Positions 1 through 17,474 of a stretch of 64,000 nucleotides of DNA are shown here, one piece after another; position 1 is the first letter of the stretch, and every line of letters begins with the position of its first letter. The stretch spans positions 992,001 to 1,056,000 of the forward strand of contig VSJF01000003.1 of NCBI GenBank assembly GCA_009739215.1, read 5' to 3'. The position numbers and the translations under genes are program-made. Under the pieces are notes generated by a model, which saw nothing but the letters and a program-made list of their open reading frames with translations, was not told where the DNA came from and searched no databases. The DNA comes from Floccularia luteovirens. Its lineage: Eukaryota > Basidiomycota > Agaricomycetes > Agaricales > Squamanitaceae.

Positions 1-362
1 TCACTTTGATGTACAAAATCTGAACACCTTGGCATCGTTTCGAACAAATGCAGAGCCTAAAAGAAACATGAGCCTGACACGGAGTGAAGAGGAGTTTGTG
101 CTGACCATGTCCCGGATAAACGTTTGTAGAGCAGAAATAACACTTTTCTATACGCATAGCGACAAGGCGATAACGAGGGTTCCAATGGATGCAAAAAAGG
201 TAAATGCTGCTTACGTGATTTGTGGAAAGTATTAAAGAGACAATTATAAATTTCTTGTTTCGACATATAATTACCCACGTAATCCTCCACGCCCTGTGTT
301 GACACATACAGTAATGGGACGTGCTCCAAGCCATCATAACTGGCTAAATAACTATTTAGGAA
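1..362. other. Left-edge spacer, nothing assigned
   Basis: Small open frames exist on both strands here, but none shows a recognisable family or continues across good splice sites. It probably holds the promoter of the acyltransferase that follows and perhaps the untranslated end of a gene lying outside the window. Confidence 0.4.
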
Positions 363-1720
363 ATGTCGGTCAGGCAACTACTTTTCATCATGATTTCCTG
401 GTGAGTATGCAGTGTACAATTGTCTTCAAGAAACACTTATCAGATTGTTGGCAGGCTTAGAAATCTAACTGCGATACCAGACACACGAGAGCGCGTGTCC
501 ATACAATCTGTACATCAGAAATTACTACCCCTCTTTATCTGCTATTATACCTTTGCAGTGCTTGTCCTTCTCCGTAATACACGTTACATTCGCCTTCAGA
601 TCTTGCCTTTGACGCTGTGGCTTACATTCCGGTCCATCACACGACTTGACTTTTCATTTGATGGTCGGTATCCTGCTTGGAATTTTGCATTTGGTGTGAG
701 TGGGACATATTCTCGTTATATATCGGAGAATAACGTTACAAAAAGATGGCTATGGGTCAACTTGCATTGCGAGTGACTTTCTGGGCTTCCAGAAGTACAC
801 CCCTGACAAAGAAGACAAAATCCAAAGAAAACCAGGTTGCGGGTGTGGAGACTGACATCATGTCTCCCAGAAATATTTTCTTAAATGCTCTCGACCTAAT
901 TGCAGACTTTCGAGGATGCCAATGGAAATGGTCTGGTCAGCTGCATATCGCGAAACAGACACGACCGACATCCTCTGGTGTTCTTTTCTCCTCGGCCACA
1001 TTACTATCCCTAATAGTCCATACTTTTATTGCTGACTTCCTGCATCACACGCTTCGCTACCTCAACACCACAATTTTACACGATAATACCATATTCCAAG
1101 ATTCTCTTACATATTTACGACGATATGCACTTGCAGGTGCAATAACTGCAACATTTGGCATCATGACACACAGCCTCCTACAAATAATATATGACATTTT
1201 CACGTTGCTTGGGGTTCTATTCCAAGGGCAGCATCCCTTAATCTGGCCACCATTGTTTGACAGTCCATTACGCGCAACCTCTTTGGAAGATCTTTGGGCG
1301 CGTCGGTGGCATCAAATGATGCGAGGAGTATTAATTCCTATCGGATACAAACCTGGTGCATTCATTGCAGGACGTGTAGGGGGTGTACTTTGCACGTTTC
1401 TCGTCTCCGGTCTACTGCATGAAGTTGGATTTTGGAGCATGGGGAAAGGCGTAGATTTCACCAGGGTCACTGGTTGTTTTGTTATGGTGGGAGTTGGCAT
1501 TATGATAGAGGGCGTCTGGACAAAACTTACAGGCAATAGGATAGGCGGTATTCTTGGGATGTCATGGACATGGGCGTGGATGGTGTTTTGGGGTTCCGGG
1601 TTCGTTGATACAGTATTCAGGGTGAGATTGTTGGACAGTGCGCCTGTCCCAGATTTCATCAGACCCAGTCATTATACCTCTCATTATCTACCTATGATGA
1701 ACTGCAAATTAGATTCCTAA
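363..1720 (+). CDS. Wax synthase-like membrane O-acyltransferase
   Basis: Predicted integral membrane acyltransferase of the fungal wax-synthase-domain family, which transfers acyl groups from acyl-CoA to alcohols or secondary metabolites; the substrate cannot be read here. Proposed exons are 363-400, 455-695 and 746-1720 (417 aa). The second intron (696-745, GTGAGT to AAAAG) is secure because it joins a family-like segment ending NFAFG to MAMGQLALRV in phase. The short first exon fits in phase but is less certain. Several hydrophobic helices are visible. The family hallmark LEDLWARRWHQMMRG is present with the conserved His, followed by a second His in SGLLHEVGF near the C-terminus. Relatives often sit in terpenoid clusters, but the neighbours here are housekeeping genes. 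It lies tail to tail with the deaminase. Confidence 0.75.
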
Positions 1721-1810
1721 CTTTGCTTTGCAATGTACCTTGTGTTCTTCCGAGATGTTGCAGGTGATATATTGTTGTGGGTCATTTTTAGAAAGACAGG
1801 AAATGTCATT

Positions 1811-2448
1811 TTATTGTGCAACATGTCCCTTACGTGCGACTTCAAGGCATCTTTCTTCTAATCCCTTTATCCAAGTCACTTCAATTCCTGCGCTTATGAG
1901 GCGCTGAGCGCCTTCACAATTCACGAAATCAGTAGGCTCGCCGACTCCGATAAAGCACCGAGATATTTTTGCTGCAATGAGTGCATCAGCACAGGGGGCA
2001 AGCCCGGAAGTTCTGATGGAGCAGGGCTCCATAGTTGTATAAACATCGGAAGAGGATAAAATGTTGTCTATATCTAGAGAAAATTTTTCTGTTGTAGAAA
2101 ACATTGAAGATAGGGTTTCTTGAGACAGAGCACGAGCCTTTGCAAGTGCATTTGCCTCAGCGTGAGTATTTCCTGGCAGCTCCCTAGAGTAGCTGGTGGC
2201 AAGGATAACTGGGGGACTACCCTGCAGTCGTGTGATGATTACACAGCCAACGCAAAAAGCTGTAGACGATGGGGTACATTTGTCGGCCTCAGATAGGGCC
2301 AAGTTCAGAAAGTCTAGATGAGAGAAAGCTACTGATAATCAGAGAAATAAAGAACAGAATAGTTGTACACAGCTACACTACCTTGTAGAGACATGAAATG
2401 AATTTGCTTACGTACGCAGCTGGTACCCAAACACTTCAAGGGTTCCAT
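1811..2448 (-). CDS. RibD-type pyrimidine deaminase (CMP/dCMP deaminase fold)
   Basis: Zinc-dependent deaminase, probably the DRAP (riboflavin pathway) deaminase of fungi. Exons 2382-2448 and 1811-2313 (189 aa) are joined by an intron at 2314-2381. The zinc site is visible as HAEANAL (His ligand and proton-shuttle Glu) and EPCSIRTSGLAPCADAL (two Cys ligands). The nine-residue spacing between the cysteines resembles RibD rather than cytidine deaminases, which have PCxxC. The tail GVGEPTDFVNCEGAQRL, followed by an AGIEV segment, also matches RibD-like proteins. No reductase or pseudouridine synthase domain is fused, unlike yeast Rib2. The start codon is only 33 bp from the divergent SPT6 start. 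A different nucleobase deaminase activity cannot be excluded. Confidence 0.8.
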
Positions 2449-2481
2449 GATCGCGCTGCATTTTAACGTCAACCTTTTTCC

Positions 2482-5400
2482 ATGACCACCATGGCCTCCC
2501 CTGGTCCCTCTGATATTGCCCCCTTGGCTGAACAAAACGATGCCCCGATGTTAAATTCTGCTCAAGACGAAGAGGAACCTGATGGTGACGTTATTATGCC
2601 CAGCGTCACGGATGACAGCTCGGAGGAAGGTGAAGATGACGAGGAGGAGGCCCGTCGGATTCGTGAAGGATTTATTGTAGATGAAGACGAAGAGGAGGAA
2701 GAAGAAGACGAAGAGGAGGAGCGAAGAAAACGCCGTAAGAGGCGAAAGAAACACCACCGGAGACGTATGTGAAATTCTTTCTGAATTCTCTTTTTGAGCT
2801 CATGACATTCTCATTTAGGTGAAGAGGATGAGGAAGGGTTAGAAGAGGATGACCTTGATTTATTAGAAGAAAATACTGGGGCATCATTCAAACGAAATCA
2901 TCGTCTCACTCGTCTACGTCGTGGGCGCGATTCGGAATCGCCTCCAGCAGCATCATCCTCGAAGCGTGCTGTAGTTGTTGAGTCGTCAGATGATGATTTA
3001 GATCAGGACGGAGCAGCTCGTGTTCCGGACATTCAAAACATTTGGGACGATGATCGGGGACGAGAGGAAGATGACGATGACGGTGATATGGACATGGACG
3101 ATTTTATTGAGTATAGTGAGGATGAAGAAGGAGGCACAGCAATGAATGAGGAGGCCCGGGCTGAGCGAAGAAAAGAAATGAGGCAGGAGCAAGAGCGACG
3201 TAAGAAGGCTCGGGGGATACGTCCAGAGATGGCAGGAATCGATGCGAAGTAAGTGTTTACCTTATCTGTTATTCATTCAGTGGTTTTGACCTCTTATTCA
3301 GTGCCTGGGATGAAATACATGATGTCTTTGGAGACGGGCATGAGTATGACTGGGCTTTGGATGGTGATGAACAACTCGAACATGAGGAAGACTATTCGAG
3401 AACAGAAATGAGGTATCAAGATGTCAGTAGGAGGTTCTCAGTTGCTCAAACAGTCACTTTAACTAGTTATGTTTGTTAGGTCTTCGAGCCATCTGAAATA
3501 CGCAAAAAGCTGCTTACAGAGGATGACGATCTAATTAGGGTTCAGGACATTCCAGAGCGCATGCAACTAGCGACATCATCCCTATCTCAATCATCAAACT
3601 TGTCCTTACATGCCCAACAACACACTCAATTGACAGAGAATGATTTAAATGGTGCTGCTATGTGGGTCACGCAGCGACTGTCTGCCAAGAAGAATAGAGA
3701 ATTTTTCAGTCCTGATGGTCAACACCAACACCTCAAAGGAGATCTCGTTATGGCAGTCACATTTTCCCTTCGATATTTGTTCATTGAGGAATATGAAGTC
3801 CCATATATATGGACACATAAACGGGACTATATATGCCACTTCGATGTGAACGACATCCGAACGCGATTCGAGCTTCTCAGCTTGAACGAATTATGGCGGA
3901 TCTATTCTTTGGGTCAGAAATACAGGTCCCTCTTGGAAAGAAAAAAGGCTTTAGCAGCTCTGTACGAACGTCTTCAAGTAAAAGATGATTACTACGAAGA
4001 GGAGTTACAGCCCCAGATTGACGGTGTAGAGGTGGTTGCGGATACTACTGAATGGTTGACTATGAAATACAAGGACAAGAAACAAAATTCTATGGAGTTT
4101 CGTTTCCATGATGATGAGGAGCTCGACACTAACAACAAGAAACGCAAAATGCCTAGTCGGATTTCTGCGTACGAAGTTACAAAAAAAAGTGTTGTCTCTA
4201 AACTTGCTCAGGTAAGTATATGTGACATTGGGATAGATAATCGAGGATAAAATTTTGTATAGGGATTCGGAATTGAACCACATCAAGTTGTCCTCAATTT
4301 TCTGGCATCTCACCATGTCCATTTCATTGACGACCAAGAACTCAACCCCATAGTGTACGCTGAACAGTTTGCCGATCCTGACCCTAGTAAAGCCCTTGCT
4401 CCTGAGGAACTACTGCGTCGCGCCAGAATGATAATCTCCACTGAACTCGGCAAAGATCCTTTACTCAGAAATCAAATGCGTCGGTTATTCAAGGAAGAAG
4501 CTCAGATCTCAGTGGAACCCACAGAACGAGGGATCACGAAGATTGATGATACTCATCCCTATTTTGTAAGCTTCGCTCGTTTACTTTCCCAAATTTGACT
4601 ACAGTCCGTTCATGATTCATCACAGAATTTCAAATATCTTTACCGTAAAAACATCAAACTTCTCCTCGAGTCATCACAATTCTTGCAAATTTTGGCTGCC
4701 GAGACTGAACACCTCATCAACGTTTCTATCTTCCTTCCTCCGAACGTCAAGTCTAGCTTCGAAAGAAGACTGAACGACGCTTTTGCTTCTGACAGTTTCA
4801 GTGATGCAGCAAGGGCTTGGAATGAAGAACGTTCTCGAATAGTTCAAGAGGTCATAGACCAGCACCTCATTCCAGCAGCCGTAAAATGGACCCGGGAGTA
4901 TCTTAGGGAAGAGGTAGAAGATTATTTGGCCGCCCGGTGTGGTAGCCAACTAAAGCAGGCAAGCACAGCTAGACACTTATTATGAATTGTACTAATATTG
5001 ACAATAGCGTCTTGATGTTGCATCATATTCAACGCAAGTGATGAGACCAGGCGAAACAGCTTCTGTCCTCGCTGTATCGTGGGGCAAAGGTGATCCTCAC
5101 AAAGATGCTATCACACTCGTCTTCCTTGACGAGGCGGGACATATCATGGAGTACACCAAAGTTGACAATTTGCACGACGCTGAGCTGTTGGATGAGTTCA
5201 TAGACTTCCTGAAAAGGCGAAAACCACAAGTCATTGTCGTCGGAGGCTTCAGTATGGCAACATTAAAGCTCACACATAGGATCAAAGAAATCTTATCAGG
5301 GTCGTCGGGACAGCCTCAAGGGGAAAATTCAAGTGGATGGGGAGCCACTTCCAATGAGCAGGCATTTGATATCCCAGTCATTTATGTTAATGACGACGTC

Positions 5401-7862
5401 GCACGAATTTATCAACATAGCAGACGGGCGGCGGATGAATTCAGTGCATTGTCACCAACTGCTAAATACTGCGTAGGACTAGCGCGCTATGCTCAAAGTC
5501 CTTTGAATGAGTTCGCAGCCTTAGGCCCTGATATTACAGCTATTACGATCGAAGAAGAAGACCAACACTTGGTAAGAAATCAGTTTTTTTCTTGGGTTAG
5601 AAAGGAATAACTTATCTATATAAACCAAAGGTTCCCCAAGAGAAGCTGCTGACAGCATTTGAGCGGGCTCTTGTCGATGTAACGAATAAAGTTGGCGTAG
5701 ATATCAACAAAGCTGTTGCAAACACTTATTATCAGCATCTCCTTCCATTCGTTTGTGGCCTAGGCCCGAGAAAAGCGCAAGCACTTGTCCAAAAGATTGG
5801 ATCTCTTGTCAGTTTCCTTTATCGTTTGACCTATAACCAATCTGTTGAACGCATTTATAGGGTGGTAATCTTGTAAACAGGGATCAATTTATCAAAGGTG
5901 GCCTTCTGACGACCAAGATCTTCCTCAACGCTGCTGGGTTCTTGCGTATCCTGCAAGACAATCAACCTGATATGAAGATGGTTAAAGGCCGACATGATGA
6001 CGACAACACGCCAGATCCATTGGATGATACTCGTATCCACCCAGAAGACTATGAACTTGCTCGCAAGATGGCAACAGACGCCTTGGAGCTTGATGAAGAA
6101 GATGTTCACGACGAACACCCTTCACATGTCGTTGCCGTTATTATGAAAGATCCAGATAACGAAAGAAAGTTGTCAGAATTGAACTTGGATGAATTTGCGA
6201 TCAGTTTGCACCAAGCGAATCATGACCAAAAACGCCACACTTTGAATGTTATCCGGGACGAACTGTTGCGGCCTTACGCTGAACTCCGAGAAAAATTCAT
6301 TCTTCCTTCAGATTGGGACATTTTGACCATGCTCAGTGGTGAAACCCAAAGAACGTTACGAGTGGGTCTCATCGTTTCCGTTCTTGTTCTTCGAATCAAG
6401 AGCACCTTCGTCAACGTTCGCCTCGACTCCGGCATCGAAGGGGTTATCAACTCTCAATATCTCAGCGATGACTCGTTAGCGAAACCCGACACAGTAGTGA
6501 AGAAGGGTCAAACAATTCAAGGGGTTATCATCGCCATAACATTTGAACTCCCGCAAGACTCTTTCTTCGTAGAGTTGTCTTCACGGCCATCTGATATCGA
6601 ACAAGGAGATAGTACTTTCAGGTGTGTAAGGTACGATGAAGACTGGGATAAAACTCGTTATTTGAAGGATCAGGAGTTCTTGGCGAGAAAGAAACGGGCC
6701 GAGATAGATCGCACTCGTAGAGTCATCAAACATCCAAATTTCCACAACTTTAACAGTGCGCAAGCAGAGGCATACTTGGAGAAACAACAACGGGGCGATG
6801 TTGTTGTACGGCCTTCGTCAAAAGGCGTCGACCATCTTGCAGTTACGTGGAAAGTTGATGATAAATTATATCAACATATCGGTAAGTTACCCTTATTACT
6901 ATCATCTTCTGAACGAATCTGATTGCCTCCAATAGATGTGACAGAACTCAATGCAGACCCTACCGGTCAAAGCGTTGGTGGGCAGCTCGTTGTTGATAGT
7001 AACCACACATACGCAGATCTGGATGAACTGATTGTCAATCATGTACAAGCCATGGCCCGCAGAGTGGAGGAACTGATGTCTCATGACAAATTCAAACCAG
7101 GAAATGAGGATGACCTTCGTACGTTCTCTCATTTCGGATATCTTGCTATGGATGATAATTTGCTCCTTTCAAGACCTCTTCTTGAAGAACTTCCTAGCTG
7201 CAAACCCGGCAAAGAGTATGTATGGGTTCACTCTAAATAGGAAACGACCTGGTCACTTCAATCTATGCTTCTTGGCTAATAAAAGTTCGCCCGTCCAGAC
7301 ATGGGTGAGTTCTTCACGACCCTCAGATGGTGTTTCCCCTACTAAGAGGTTACTCTAGCCTGTGCGTGTCGCTCCGGAGGCTTATTACCTATTCGATGCA
7401 GCGGCAGTTGGAGTGCCGGAGCTGTGCGATGCTTTCAAAGTCAGGTATGATCCCTATATGTCCTAACTCTTAACCAAATACAACCCTAATTTTGAATAAC
7501 TCAGACACTTGCACGAATCTCAGAACTTGGTAGCAGCGGGTGCAAAGACTCCGTTCGGAGCAGGAATGCGTACTCCTGGACGCCCGGGTGGTGCTACACC
7601 TGGACACATGTCAGTTCGTCAGATTGGTCGCACCCCTAATCCGTATGGAGCTGGAGCACAGACGCCCTATGCAGGAGGGGTTCTACCTGCTGGATATGGT
7701 GCACCACAGCCGCCACCGCCGCAGAGCACTTATGGTTACCGAACTCCTTCGCATCCGCCTGGACCACCTGCGATCCCTCCAGGTATGAACCCTGCTCGTG
7801 CTGCTATGTTGCAACAAAGTTCGGCAGGAGGTGGAGGATGGGGTGCAAACAATTGGTCATAG
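2482..7862 (+). CDS. SPT6: Transcription elongation factor and histone chaperone Spt6
   Basis: Histone chaperone that travels with RNA polymerase II. Thirteen exons: 2482-2764, 2819-3248, 3302-3422, 3480-4211, 4263-4565, 4626-4958, 5008-5571, 5631-5807, 5861-6881, 6936-7118, 7174-7304, 7359-7444, 7505-7862 (1573 aa, normal for the family). The acidic N-terminus (about 1-230) includes poly-Glu/Asp and a Lys/Arg block. The helical and YqgF-like core follows, then an S1 domain (RVGLIVSVLV...GIEGVIN) and tandem SH2 domains beginning at HPNFHNFNSAQAEAYL with GDVVVRPSSKG. The tail is rich in TPG/TPN and proline motifs, possible phosphorylation sites. One intron (4959-5007) uses a GC donor. The start is the first ATG of the frame (MTTMASPG); an ATG three codons on is also possible. 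Confidence 0.95.
4959..5007 (+). other. GC-AG intron inside SPT6
   Basis: The reading frame must jump from KQ to RLDVASYSTQ at this point. The only boundary that keeps phase is CAG|GCAAGC at the donor and CAATAG at the acceptor, a 49-bp intron. No GT donor near the exon end preserves the frame. The extended donor match (CAG|GCAAG) is typical of genuine GC-AG introns. Confidence 0.8.
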
Positions 7863-8264
7863 AGAAAATGTACCTGCTTTCTTTAGTGTAAGGGTATTAC
7901 CAAATTCCTTCATTTATTTCTCTTGACTGTCTTTGTTACCTGTTTGGATACTTTTTGTGGTTGTGGGGGTACCAGAGTTGCGTGTAAACTATAATATATG
8001 CTTTGTGTTGTTTTTACAGCCTGCTTACCACATAACTATTGGATTATGGGGTTTTATACATATTATAATAATTTATGCCCCCTTGCAAGGGTTGGGTAAA
8101 AATCGTTATACACTTTTGATGTCATGAACAAACACGGTCTTTGTAGATTCACCATGCCAGCCCCGATTACTGCTCGCACTAACCAAAAACCTAGCTCCTG
8201 AATCAATAACTATATGGGATTAAAAGTTTTTTTTTTCAACATCAGCGCCCAGGAGACACATTTC
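7863..8264. other. Tail-to-tail spacer between SPT6 and SPT8
   Basis: AT-rich 402-bp spacer holding the 3' ends of two convergent genes. I see no supported coding region, and the short frames here do not resemble known proteins. Polyadenylation signals for both genes presumably lie here, but I could not single out any motif. Confidence 0.6.
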
Positions 8265-10596
8265 TTAAATGAAATCAAACTCACGCAGTTGAGAGATATA
8301 GCCACCATGATGCCCAGGGATGATCTTAAACGGCACCCCACTACGTGTTTTACCAAATGAATCTTGTTCGCCCGTTTCCGCAACATTCCATAACCGCAGA
8401 TTGTCAACAGAAGCGCTAAAAATTTTTAAAGGTGAGAAATGCCACATGCCAAAAGAATTAGGTAGTTCGTACCAAGCAATATGTCTACAGTCGGGAAACG
8501 CCACAACACAAGAAACAACACCAGAACTTAAGGGGTTACGCAATGTTTTGAGGAGTCGAGGTGTTCCAGAAGGTCCTGAACGTCCGAGTAGGCGAACATC
8601 CCACACGTCAACTGTGCCGTTCCGTCTTCCGGCATAGATTTGACCACCGTCTGTGGACCAACAGGCCTGTTTGTATTTTTGGATAAGAATTGAGAGAGCA
8701 TGATGAGACAATTCGGCTTACAGAAAGACACCAAGGCGGAGTTTTCTCACTCATCCATAATCTCCCAACTCCACGTCCAGGGGTGTTTACCCTACGATCC
8801 CAAAGGATTACTTGACCGTCAATTGATGCAGTCAACAGTAGGTCTGATGAGAATGTTGAGTATGATGCTGGTTCTAGGAGGGGAGGCGCATTTTTCGGGG
8901 GTGCAATTGCTCGTGGCGGCTGTTGGTGGGAGGAAGGTTGTGCCGGTGCAGGGGCGGGAACCATGATCGGAGAAGGCGGTGCACCAGGAAGGTTAAGTGT
9001 TGTTGTTGCCACTGATGTATCAGTGATAACCGGAGGGGGGTCAGTACCAATGCTCGTCAGTGCATCCCCTTCAATCTTCTCCCCGTTACCTTCATCAGGA
9101 TCATCAAAAAGTGGATCGAAAGATGCATCAGACTTGTCATCGGGGTCCTGTGAAGATGATGGTGGTGCTTGTGAAGTTATAGTATCTTGCGTCTGCATCT
9201 GCGACTGCGTTTCAGTGAGAGGGGGCTCAGAGATGGGCTGACTCTCTTCTGACATCACCGCTTGATGTAATTGTGATTCCAGGACAGCAGAATCGTTCAT
9301 TGGTTGTAGTGTCTTCTCAGCTTTAGGCTCGTAAGTCATATGCACGTCAGCCGTCTCCGGGCTACGCATGATTACTGCCGGTCCATTTTGTACGTATCCA
9401 GTGCTCAAAGGACGTACTGCAACACCTGCTAATTGGGCACCGTGAGCAGTAAAGTTGCGTACTATCTGGCCGTTATTAAGGTCCCATTGCTTTTTTTTAA
9501 TTGGTCAGTGATAATGATAGAAATAAATCTAGTTGTTGGAGACTCACCAGAGCTTCACCATCCCACCCTGCACTGAAAAATCCCTTTTGTTCATAATCCA
9601 TAGAAAGCGCGGATACAGGTCCACGGTGACCATTCATTACATGACAGAGTCTCCCAGGCTCATGTCGTACAGTAAATAAATTGATATGTCCTGTCTGTTA
9701 TAGATTAGATTTAAAACTTTGCATAGATGTTGAGGAAGTAAACACACATCAGACCCTGTCAATGCCCACAACGCGTCTGAATGCATCGCGAGACTGTACA
9801 CAGGCGCAAGCGGCGCGTCTTCTCCTGTAATGACAGCTTTGCTAGCTCCTCCCCCCCCTGCAACACCAAGAGCAGCACCAGTACCAATGGCACCAACAGG
9901 TGTAGGATTCTCCCACCACCCTCTCACTTGGCCAGCTTTCATCAAACCTTCCACAACACCTGCATGGTGACGCTGAGGCGCACTCAAAAAGGTTTTCCCA
10001 TTTGCTGCCGTAAAGACATCATAGTCCCTCACATATCCATCATCTGATCCAGTTAATAGATGGGTCAGACAAGCAGATGCGGCAAGCGCATGAGTAGGCA
10101 CTGGATGTGGGAGTGCCAAGAGCGCCTCTACAACATAAGTACGTGTTTTCTTGTAACGATGGTCTGTAAATGAGGGCGGCAGAAGTGCCAAGCGTCTGCG
10201 GAGAGCCGGAGAGGGCGAACGAACGCGCGTAGGCGGAGGAGTGGGTGCTCTGTCTGATATAGGGGGTGGCGATAGCATATACATATCCCCACCAATCTGC
10301 TCGTCAACCTCCATCGCCATCGGGACATTCTTGACATCGACCACTTGTGTTGCTGGGAGAGGTGCATGGCCTTCTTCCTCTTCCTCTTCCTCTTCTTCCT
10401 CTTCCTCCTCTTCCTCTGAGGGTGAGTCACTGTCGTCAGACCCAGAGTCATCTTCACCATCCTCTGACCCCTCATCATCTTCTTCAGGTTCAACTTCAGC
10501 CTCAGCATCGGCCTCTACTTCAATATCACCCTCTGCATCGCCTTCTGCGTCCAACTCAAATTCAAGGTCGTCGTCTTCAGACTCACTTGGAGCCAT
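8265..10596 (-). CDS. SPT8: SAGA complex subunit Spt8 (WD40 repeat)
   Basis: WD40 subunit of the SAGA coactivator that contacts TATA-binding protein. Exons 9748-10596, 9548-9694, 8722-9489 and 8265-8666 (721 aa). The start is MAPSESEDDD; in-frame codons further upstream are not ATG. The first 110 residues are extremely acidic, including a long Glu run. WD40 repeats then begin around THLLTGSDDGYVRDYDV and include the SPT8-like WWENPTPV stretch, YSLAMHSDALWALTGSDTGHINLF, FFSAGWDGEALQWDL, LLLTASIDGQVILWD and NGTVDVWDVR. A Pro/Thr/Gln-rich low-complexity insert of about 150 residues separates blades in exon 3. It lies tail to tail with SPT6, another gene of the SPT genetic class. Confidence 0.9.
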
Positions 10597-10754
10597 GAAT
10601 TCTTTCGACAAAGTAATATAAGCTTAGTCAGCAAACAATGAGAACCTGTATATACAAAAAAAGGACCAGTATATGGAAAATAAATACTGCCGGGTGATAT
10701 AGATACAATGAAACAATTTAATTAGATACAAGAAAGAAAGGTCAGATATATAAA

Positions 10755-12236
10755 TCAAAGACACTTGTTAGCATGGACAACACAAAAGCGAGCAGCAGGC
10801 ATCCTGTGTCCTGGTGCGCTTGGATTTTGGAATTCTGCATTGGAAGTATTAGCAGTGCCAGCCTGCGTATCCCCCGCGAAGCCCAAGCGCCTCCGGACGG
10901 ACTCATAATAATCCACCACTCTTCGTGGGTCTATGGCTGCAGTATTCTCTTCGTTGTCAGGTGTGTGAACCGTTGCAGAGTATTGGATACCCTCTGGGTA
11001 ATATAAATCTCGTTGCGCACTCGAGATGAGACGGTCCGTGTTGGACGGAGAGACGTCGGTGATAAGAAAGAGTGGACGGACTGCAGGTAGGAAGAGGTCA
11101 TATGCCATCCACTGGAGTTGTGCGACGGTAAGGTGTGTATTATCTAGACAGAGTAAGGGGGTGAGAGGAAATAAAAAGAAGGGACAGACCTCGTGGCCAA
11201 AAACCGACAGGAATGTTGCCGTCGCGGACAATAATGGTTTCAAAAGCGTGGGTATCGTGTAGCAGAGAAGGAAGGTGGTCAGGAACGGTGACATCGATAC
11301 CATGGCGAGTAAGACAGGAACGGTAGGTGTCCCAGAAAGCAGTCCAGCCGTGCAGGAGTGAGGGTGAATTTTCAACGGGGTCATCCGAGGGGAGCTGAGA
11401 TAGAAGGGCAGAGGGATGTAGACTCTGTTCTATAATGAGCAAGAGACCACCTGGACGCAGTAGACGAGCAATTTCGCGGAGGAAGCGAGGGTAGTCGGAG
11501 ATCTAAAAATAACGAGGTTAGAATAGACAGAATGACAATGAATGCTGGAGACGGACGCCAGTGTGCATGAAGCGAGCGTGGATGAAATCAAAGTGAGCGT
11601 CTGGATAAGGGATTGGGGGGAAATCGAGGTCACATAATTCGAAACTGGGTGCGTGAGATATTGAGTACAGAGGGGAAGCGAGCTAGCAATGCCAGGAGGA
11701 AGACATACGTGCAATTTGGGGGTACCGATCTGGAGGGGTTGTGTGAATTGGGTGAGAGAGAAGGCGTGGAAGTGGTGGGTAAGAGGGGTAGGAAGAGTAC
11801 CTTGGCTGGATGGGAGCGAGGTCGATTGCAATGACCTCTGCGCGAGGAAATTCGTCTGCCATGTCGATGGCCCTGTCATGGGGAATTGATTGTGCTGCTG
11901 TGGGTCAAAGAGTAGAAAGTACCATTGGCCAGGACCGGTGCCGAGGTCGAGGACTGTTAGCAAGTTAGAAGTCAGCGGAGCACTTTAGAGAAAGCTAAGA
12001 GGGAATAAAGCACTTCTTCTGTGAGAACCAAACTGAAGCGCCTCTTTTACGGGACCGATGTAGTTTCGACCATGGAAAAGAAACTGGACGAGGCGATGAA
12101 GAAGAAGAGAGCGGTGGACCTCGTCGTCGTCGACGGGAAGGAGATAGCTTGTTGAGAGAGCGGGGAGAGACTTTGAGTGGACCGAGCGGAAGAACGTCGG
12201 GTCGTGTTCCTCTCGGAGCGGAACAGAGAACGCCAT
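10755..12236 (-). CDS. SAM-dependent methyltransferase
   Basis: Class I (Rossmann-fold) methyltransferase of the common fungal type; its substrate is not known. Seven exons keep phase throughout: 12014-12236, 11923-11953, 11801-11872, 11709-11729, 11557-11644, 11190-11502, 10755-11143 (378 aa). Two are very short (31 and 21 nt). Motif I reads ILDLGTGPGQWAIDMA. The acidic motif II region is VIAIDLAPIQP, followed by FELCDLDFPP and FDFIHARFMHTG. The post-motif strand is LLRPGGLLLIIEQ. The N-terminal part, YLLPVDDDEVHRSLLLHRL, is the usual start of this family. Similar proteins are often annotated as LaeA-like, but homology alone does not show a regulatory role. Confidence 0.85.
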
Positions 12237-12288
12237 AATTTATTATTTTTATTTATTTATTTTATTTATTTACCTTCACACAATGACA

Positions 12289-17474
<5,186 letters not shown>

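Noticed and set aside
29..377. Short overlapping open frames on both strands at the left edge
   Set aside because: No family resemblance, no good splice continuation, and the two frames overlap each other.
10241..10621. Plus-strand frame rich in serine
   Set aside because: It is the antisense shadow of the poly-acidic GAA/GAG stretch of SPT8.
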